Shown here one piece after another: positions 57,534-64,000 of a DNA stretch of 64,000 nucleotides (its first letter is position 1; the number at the start of each line of letters is the position of its first letter). The stretch spans positions 1 through 64,000 of the forward strand of contig MU277784.1 of NCBI GenBank assembly GCA_022385805.1, read 5' to 3'. The stretch comes from Pilatotrama ljubarskyi. Lineage: Eukaryota > Basidiomycota > Agaricomycetes > Polyporales > Polyporaceae. Below the pieces are notes generated by a model. The model was not told the origin of the DNA and did not search any database. It saw nothing but the letters and a program-made list of their open reading frames with translations. Position numbers and translations under genes: made by a program.

Positions 57534-58410
57534 ATGTCGGCCCTCTCAGAGGCCTCTACGCCGGCCCAGGACGCGGCCCCTCCGTCGATCGACACCCAAC
57601 AACTCCAACAACACAACCCACAACTCCAGCAGGACCTCCAGCAGCAGCCGCAGCAGCACATCCCCGGCGCCGCCTCCGCCCCGCCCGCCGACCAGTCCCG
57701 CAAGCGTGCGTCTCCCCCCTCCGTCTCCTCCGTTGCCCGTCCTGACTCCCTCCGCTAAAGCCAAGGCGCCCTCCGTCCGTCGGGCCTGCACCGCTTGCCA
57801 CGCCGGAAAGACCAGGTGCAGCGAATCGCTACCATGCCAGGTCGGTCACCGCTCTCCTCGCGTACATCGCTCGTCGTCCTCGTTATCGTCCTCGTCGTCG
57901 TCGCTCGATGCTGACTCGGTCGTCTTGCAGAGTTGTCTGAAGAGGGGGCTCGGTGCTTCGTGCGCCTACCCCGACCCCGAGGCCGATAACCACCAGAACC
58001 AGGCTCAACCTCGTACGTCCGCTCGCTGTGTCCCCGCAGTGAACATACGTCTCACCGCCGTCTTTCCAGCACAAGTCCCGCCCTTCCCCGCGGCCATGGC
58101 ATATGCCCCGCCAATGCAGGGCCTCGGCCACCCGCACTACTACGACTACAACAGCACCTTCGTCGCCAACCCTCCCGCAGCACCCACCGCAGCCGCCTCC
58201 ACATCGACGTCTACGTCGACCTTCCGCCCCTCCAAGCGGCCGCGGCCCCTCACTGAGGAAGAGACCGCCGCCATCACCCGCAACTTTACCCGCGGCGACT
58301 TCTTCGTCGGCACCAGCGCACCCGTGCGCATCGACCCCCGCCTCCCCGTCCGACTCACGCTCGCCGAGGGCGACCAGGTCCACTTCTCCATCGGCGAGGC
58401 CATCGTCTGA
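57534..58410 (+). CDS. Small Zn2Cys6 transcription factor
   Basis: Exons 57534-57705, 57761-57840, 57931-58012, 58070-58410 give 224 aa. After a Gln-rich N-terminus (HNPQLQQDLQQQPQQH) comes one fungal binuclear zinc cluster, rebuilt across a splice: RRACTACHAGKTRCSESLPC then QSCLKRGLGASCAYPDP, with six cysteines in C-x2-C-x6-C-x5-C-x2-C-x8-C spacing. There is no fungal-specific middle homology region, so the protein is much shorter than typical members (500-900 aa). The C-terminal 60 residues (FRPSKRPRPLTEEETAAITRNFTRGDFFVGTSAP) look folded and may be a conserved module. The target is unknown. Confidence 0.87.
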
Positions 58411-58678
58411 AAATATTCTTGGGTTCTTGGGTCCGCATTATGGGTTATGACCGACGGACATGGTGTAGTTGTACGGTGTCTGTTGTTTTGAGCTCGCTTT
58501 CGTGTTCTGGAGTCCGCCATATGTATGTACTAGGCAATATCGATATCCCCCGTCACGTCTCGCCTGCCATTAGCATGTCCGAACTGCTGCCGTGTGCAAA
58601 GCTCACAGCTCACCTATGTCACCAGAAGCTCCACTGGTACTAAGCTCAAAATCAGAACAGAACTACAGCAAAAATGTA

Positions 58679-58758
58679 TGACGAGAGTGGGATTCGAACC
58701 CACGCCCTTTCGGACCAGATCCTTAGTCTGGCGCCTTAGACCGCTCGGCCATCTCGCC
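58679..58758 (-). tRNA. tRNA-Leu(AAG): tRNA-Leu (anticodon AAG)
   Basis: 80 nt, intronless. The acceptor stem GGCGAGA pairs with TCTCGTC (one G-T pair) and the discriminator is A. D-arm region GGCCGAGCGGTCTAAGGC, anticodon stem CCAGA/TCTGG with loop CTAAGGA (anticodon AAG), a long variable arm TCCGAAAGGGC and T-arm GTGGGTTCGAATCCCAC. A TTTTT Pol III terminator follows on the minus strand (58674-58670). Identical to the copy at 58912-58991. Confidence 0.95.
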
Positions 58759-58911
58759 ATATTCACAGACGCTAATAAAACATAGCAAGGTTTTTATATT
58801 AGGGAGGGGCTGCTGGCCAGCCGGTCCCTATCCGAGAACTTGAAGCCTCAGCCGGAGTGTGGCAAAGGAAAACTTTTGGAATCCATGGGACAACAGCAGC
58901 TGTGCACACAT

Positions 58912-58991
58912 GGCGAGATGGCCGAGCGGTCTAAGGCGCCAGACTAAGGATCTGGTCCGAAAGGGCGTGGGTTCGAATCCCACTCTCGTCA
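58912..58991 (+). tRNA. tRNA-Leu(AAG): tRNA-Leu (anticodon AAG), second copy
   Basis: 80 nt, identical to the minus-strand copy, with anticodon loop CTAAGGA and internal B-box GGTTCGAATCC. A TTTTT terminator lies at 58996-59000. No CCA is encoded, as expected for a nuclear tRNA. Confidence 0.95.
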
Positions 58992-59278
58992 TACATTTTT
59001 GCGCTCTTTACCTGCTCACTAGCTACGAGCCAACCCGGGTCCCTCTAGAGCCGCAGCATCGACAGGCCTTCGCTGGCGGTGAGTAGGGCATGCGCCCCTC
59101 CGAGTCAAGACACACGGCAGAGGCGAAGCTTGTCGTTTATACACTCAGGAAGTCCGGGGGTAGCTATAGTACTTACTACATAGCGGCCAAAGGTCGTCAA
59201 TCGCAAAGCTTCAAAGCACCGTCGGGTATAAACAGCAATCCCAGTAAAGCTTGTATAATCCACGCCATCCGCTCTCGT

Positions 59279-62200
59279 TCACGCGTCTTCCTCGGAATCG
59301 CCGAACATGATCTTGAGATTCTCGATGCTCTCAGGATCGGCGTCACGCTTACCCTTGAAAGCCTCCTTGACGATCGCCGTCTTGCGCTTCTGGATCTGCA
59401 GGATGCGACCTTCGATCGTGCCGGCAATCTGAAGCCAGGGTATTAACTCTCTGGAAGAACTCGAGCAAAGTCAAAGGCGTACGATGAACTGCTTGACGTA
59501 AACTGGTTTCTCCTGACCGATCCTGTGCACACGGTCGATCGCTGAACGGACCCTTCAGCGAATGCCAGTCACGACACCGCGCACAGAAAGGTACCTTGGT
59601 TCTCAGTGGCTGCGTTCCACCAGCAGTCCATCTGGTCAGAGGGTGAGCCGTATGTTCCATCCGAGGGACGTTCTCATCTTACCATATACACATGGTTCGC
59701 ATTCGTCAACTGATGAAAGGCGGGTCAGGCTCATGTAAGACGAGGGGCCGAGACATGGATGACGAACGTTCAAACCAACACCGCCGGCCTTCAGACTGAC
59801 GATGAGGACCTTCGCCTCGCGAGAAGGGGCCTTGAAGCCCGAGACGGCTTCGTTACGCTTCTTCACGTCCATGGACCCATCGAACCTGTACCACGCCAAG
59901 TTCTCGCGTTCCAGCACGACCTGAACCAGGTCGAGGAAGGAGGTGAACTGCGAGAACACGACCGCTCGGAAGCACGGGTCTTGGTCTCTCAGCCGACCTG
60001 CACGATGGCCAATAGATTAGAGAGCCATGCGCCAAGCTGGACTCGGGGACATACGCAGGTCTTGCACCAGAGCCTCAAGCTTGGTCGAAGAACGGAAGTC
60101 GTTCCTGCGCAAGGTGACCGTCGATGACGGCGCTTGAGTACCGTCTCCCGGTTCGTCTCCGCTATTGTTCCGCGAGCGGACGATCTCCAAGAGATCGCTC
60201 TCCTGCACAGGTCCTCGAGAACACGTCGGACATTTGCCCTGCTCGCCCTTTTCCCGACAGCTCTCGATGAACGCGATGATGCAGTCTTTGCAGCTATCAC
60301 GAGCGTCCTTCAGCCGATGGAGTCCTGCACACAAGATAAGACGCACTTACCACTGGTGCATACAGTCTGGCAAGATGACCGGCGTCTCCATCACGTCAAA
60401 GCAGATGGGACACTCTGCGTTCTCTTCCTGCCCGAGGTTCGCCAGTACGCCTTCGGCATACACCTTGCTGTCTCCTGTAGTGTTCTCGCCCTTGCCAAAC
60501 CGCTGGATCAACTCGTCGACATCGATGGCACCGCTGCCGGCAGGAGCTTTCGGCGCAGCGCCGTCGCCCGATAGCACAAGGTTGGGGTGAAGAACGGCCC
60601 GGCGGAGTCTGAAGATACACAGTGAGTAGAGTACGACTTACTGTACGCATCCGAACACGGACCTCATTAGCATGGCAAGGATGTGCGTGTAGTTGCGGCT
60701 GACTAGACCCTTGGAATTGAGATGCTCGAAGTCTTTCTTGGCGTCCGAGTACAGAGAGTCATAGATCTTGCGCTCCAGCGGTGAGAACTCGAGGGTCTCG
60801 ATCTTGATCTGTCACTCGCTCGTCAGCATGCTGCAGTAGGCTCCTCTACGCCGTCCTACCTCTTTGGCAGGCAGCTCGACAATCTTCTTGCCATCAGAGT
60901 CGAGCATGTCCTTTTCTCTGCGGAGAAGCACGCTCTCGAGGATGATCTGGACAACCTCCACGGCTTTCCGGTCGCGAGCTAGGAATGGCAGGGTGATGAA
61001 GCTGCGCATGAATCAGCAATAGGCGCCGCGTTGCGCGACATGGTGAGGCAACGTACGAGCGGAAGAAGGTGTGGTTCGACCATGGAGTGAAGTCCAAGAA
61101 CTTACTGTAAGGCAGACCAACATCAGCCGCATCATCCCGGGAAGGCACAACCTGCACATACAGAAGCGAGTACAGGTCCTCAAGACGGTTCACAATGGGT
61201 GTACCCGTCACTGCCCATCGTCGACGAGCGCGAAGAGCATACACAGCCTTCGCGCTCTTGCTCGTGCGTGACTTGATGTGATGAGCTTCGTCCAGCACGA
61301 CCCCTAGTAGACACAATCAACTGACGTGCAACACGAGCATGGAAGGGCATTACGCACGGAGCCACTCAACTTCAGATCATCCAGGTCCCGTCAGCACCAG
61401 GCCACAGTCGAACGCTATATGACGCACCCTCGAAGATAGGAGACGGCTGTTTTTCATGCTTGGCATGCTCAGAGACCAACGTCCCGTAAGACGTGATGAC
61501 GACGTCCGTAGCCCCCTCGCCGTCAACGGCAGCGTCCAGATCGAGCCTGTTCTGTCCATGCCACACTAGCACCTTCAACGTATCAGGCTTGCTCGAACGC
61601 TGAAGCTCTTCAGCCCACTGTGACAGCAGTGATGTCGGAGCAACGATGAGCGTGGCACTCGGGCCTTTCTTCTGATCCGAGGTCTGCTTTGGGACGACGC
61701 GGAAGGCGCTGTTGAGCTTGAGCTGTCGACGCTTGGAGGACGTAGATGGATCGTTTTCCGAGGGTGCTTCCGGGCCGCGAGCGGTTTGTATGAGCGCAGA
61801 GAGCATGATTGTCTTGCCCATTCCCACTATAGCATCGGTCAGTAAATGCATCCAGAGCATAGAGTCGTACGCACTCTCTGCAGGAGGCCGAACCAAAGCA
61901 TTTCGAGATCAACAAGCGAAGTCTTATGGGTGAAAGGAGACATATTACCGTCCCTATGTAGACGTCAGCGCATGCTTCATTCCACAATAATAGGATGACT
62001 CACGCCAAGATCCCTCCTCTGCACTTTCGTTCGGCCTTCGGGAACTCCAAGCTGAGTTCCCCGGAGTACTCGTTGAAGTAGAACGGTCGCTCATCTGCCG
62101 TGAGGTCTATGGTATCATTGTTCGGGTCGAACGGGAAGGTATATCTGCTTGCAAGGTCAGCTATACGCATGCCGCGAAGTGGCATGGCTTACTCCTTCCA

Positions 62201-63741
62201 CAAGGGGTGCATAGACGTCGCTTCTCGGGCAGAAGCCGCCCCTGTCTCAAGAGAATGCATCCAACTGCGGGCGAATTAGAGCATGCCGAGATAGGAGCCT
62301 GAACATGTGAGGACATACTGCAAGGCTTGCTTCTGATACCCGCGTAGCTTCAGAGTGAAGGTATCAGCTGGTTCCATCTCGGCAAGCTCACGGTCGTTCT
62401 GCTGGGCCCTAAAAAATCCACCTCAGCGAGAATCCAGGAAAACACAGCAATACAGGCCATACTTCTTGTATATCAGGTTCAGCTCCTCTTCTGTAATGTC
62501 GGCTTCCTCCTCCTCCTCGTCCCCAGCGCCCGCCTGAGTCGCAGGGCGCGGCTTGGGAGCACCCGGTCGTTGCGTGAGCAGCTCAAGGTCCCCTTGATCC
62601 AGCTTCTTCTTCTTGTACAAGTCGCTGCCTTTGCGCGGTCGGAGGTTGATGCGCTTGAACAAGCTGATGAGGGAGCTCTTGCGCTCTCGCAGGATCTGCT
62701 CGACCTCGGTCTCTTGGCCTTCATTGAACATGACCTTCGGTTTCTCCTCTGACACCAGGGATGGAGACTTGAAAGCGGACGCTTTGATGTAAACGGAGAG
62801 CGACACTATGAGGTCCGCTCCAGTCGTCAGTTTCTCCGGACACTCGACCATGGTGCACTTCTTGAACTCGACGATATCTGCCACAGTAGTAAGGAAGGGG
62901 AAACGGAACAGGATACACCAACGCATACCCAGATCCAACAGTTTGGAAACCCACGACGCGACGTCTTGAGGCAGTCGACCGAACTCTGCCATAAGAGTTG
63001 TTGTGCAACCCCATAGGAAGATGTCCCACGGAACTCACCAAATCCTCTGGAGTTCGTCAGACGGACAACTGAGTCTTGTTTCTTCTTCGACGGCTTTGGA
63101 GGGGCCGCTGGCTTCAGCATGCTGGCAATGGTCAACTGCTTCTTGCCGCCTTTGTCCTTGGTAGACTTCTTGACCGGAGGCGGAGGAGGCTTATCAGGTT
63201 CATCCCTTTCGATGAGGACCTCTTCCCCGGCCTTGATATACCCTGTCCCCTTGACAGTACTCCACGCTCTATCAACCAGGAAAGACCCTAGGTACATTGA
63301 GCCAGACAGGACTTCCTGTGCCGGAGGAGGGACTGGTGATAACTTGCGCCGCTTTTGCGGACGTTCCCCGTCACTTACTCCAGGAGCATGGGGAAGAGGA
63401 GACGAAGCGCGCGCAGAGTCGGGCCCTGACGACGTACTTGACACGCTCGAGGCGCGGGGTACGTCCACGAATTCTGGCATCTCCACGTCGAGATCCAGCT
63501 CAGGCTCCTCCGGCACGTGCAAAGGCGTAGGCAGCTTGGCAGCATTATATCTTGACGGCTCTTCATCATCGCTGTCGGCGAAGAAGAGTGGCTTCTGAGT
63601 CGGTGATCGAGGCTGAGTCGCGGCACGCGACGGCCCCTCAGTCATGGGCGCAGCGGAGGCCTCGGGTTTAGTTTCCGAGTCAGCCATTTCTTCATCGTCA
63701 GAGCCAGCAAAGAACAGAGAGCGCTCGGGGTCGAGGGCCAT
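59279..63741 (-). CDS. RAD5: DNA repair helicase/ubiquitin ligase RAD5
   Basis: SNF2 ATPase and RING E3 of error-free post-replication repair (PCNA polyubiquitination). Twenty exons (minus): 63741-63039, 62985-62929, 62877-62463, 62408-62319, 62264-62193, 62144-62004, 61953-61949 (5 nt), 61877-61875 (3 nt), 61826-61428, 61369-61358 (12 nt), 61303-61057, 61001-60860, 60808-60663, 60608-60351, 60293-60055, 59997-59768, 59709-59683 (27 nt), 59631-59595, 59541-59483, 59428-59279, giving 1143 aa (yeast Rad5 1169). Order: HIRAN-type region ([24 protein letters not shown]), Walker A GILADEMGMGKT (493-501), [45 protein letters not shown]...CMHQWCCKDC...CPTC, and helicase [47 protein letters not shown]. 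Confidence 0.95.
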
Positions 63742-63789
63742 GTTGAGGACGAGGAGATGGAGGTCCGGGTGCAAGGAGTCGAGAGTCAG

Positions 63790-63840
63790 ACGCGTCGTAG
63801 AGCGCGCCAATTTGCAGCCACAGACGCGGCACCGACGCGT
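63790..63840. promoter_or_regulatory. Two MCB-type ACGCGT elements upstream of RAD5
   Basis: ACGCGT at 63790-63795 and 63835-63840, 49 and 94 bp upstream of the RAD5 ATG, the second within GACGCGTCGAC. MCB elements bind MBF and drive G1/S expression of replication and repair genes in yeasts; a role here is inferred. The remaining sequence to the window end shows no coding exon. Confidence 0.5.
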
Positions 63841-64000
63841 CGACATGAACAAACACCGGCAAATAGCGCTCAGATGCCCGCATTAGTCAGTACATTCCCA
63901 CGACTGCAGGCGCGTACTCGAATTCAATCGAAAGTGCCGCTCAGCTTTGCTTGCAGCTCGTAGACTCGTCTCTTCGCTCTCTCCTTCCCTCCCGGCTGCG

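Larger units (their letters stand above)
58668..59002. repeat. Inverted duplication carrying the tRNA-Leu pair
   Basis: The arms 58668-58758 and 58912-59002 (91 bp each) are perfect inverted copies that include the tRNA plus 11 bp of 3' flank (through TTTTTGC). They are separated by 153 bp of unrelated sequence. The identity stops exactly at the tRNA 5' ends. Confidence 0.9.

Noticed and set aside
57049..58410. 453-codon continuous open frame (+) ending at 58410
   Set aside because: It is antisense to the bHLH gene in its first half and reads through introns of the Zn2Cys6 gene; the spliced model restores the zinc cluster.

Overview
The window is nuclear DNA from a filamentous basidiomycete, most likely an Agaricomycete of the white-rot (polypore) type. 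Nearly every gene is split by many short GT-AG introns of about 45-75 bp. The proteins are basidiomycete-like: a PacC regulator with three zinc fingers, a laccase, a GH3 beta-xylosidase, a PA28-gamma proteasome activator and a RAD5 helicase. The order-level guess rests on the laccase and is an inference. No bacterial, viral or CRISPR features are seen. I rebuilt exon structures by hand; each complete model was checked for a multiple-of-three length and for continuity of conserved motifs.

Layout. 1-2436 (+) is the 3' part of the nucleoporin POM152. 2810-4144 (-) is inorganic pyrophosphatase. 4684-6458 (-) is homocitrate synthase, with a perfect TGAGTCA amino-acid-control site upstream. 7166-9578 (-) GCP4 and 9826-11023 (+) RRP1 are divergent. 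11314-11641 (-) is a small unknown membrane protein, followed by a 221-bp MITE-like inverted repeat. 12791-15101 (-) TBC RabGAP and 15316-15889 (+) 5-hydroxyisourate hydrolase are divergent. 16202-17668 (-) is an unknown disordered protein. 18030-18773 (-) MGST3-like MAPEG protein and 19352-21077 (+) RRB1 are divergent. 21378-22700 (-) PA28-gamma and 23068-26941 (+) TAF1 are divergent.

From 26942 a 2.5-kb gene-free stretch rich in GCCAAG sites leads into PacC/RIM101 (29441-32106, +). Then come a conserved fungal protein (33566-35079, +), myosin regulatory light chain (35353-36207, -), a decayed short-chain dehydrogenase fragment, a Sur7/PalI-like four-pass membrane protein (37264-38184, -), an AYR1-like dehydrogenase (39191-40219, -) and the RNA polymerase II CTD phosphatase FCP1 (40603-44096, +). 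A secreted or degradative trio follows: a BSP-family putative peptidase (44716-45615, -), a GH3 beta-xylosidase (46003-48613, +) and a laccase (49097-51216, -).

51217-56523 is gene-poor and holds degenerate tandem repeats. Next are a divergent pair of small transcription factors (bHLH 56524-57348, -; Zn2Cys6 57534-58410, +), two identical tRNA-Leu(AAG) genes in inverted orientation, and RAD5 (59279-63741, -). RAD5 has 20 exons, including microexons of 3, 5 and 12 nt.

The genes are mostly unrelated housekeeping functions, so no single pathway explains the window. The strongest unusual signals are the microexons that encode the RAD5 Walker A motif, the microexons and GC-AG intron of PA28-gamma, the PacC-site cluster directly upstream of pacC, and the degenerate repeats in the gene-poor interval.
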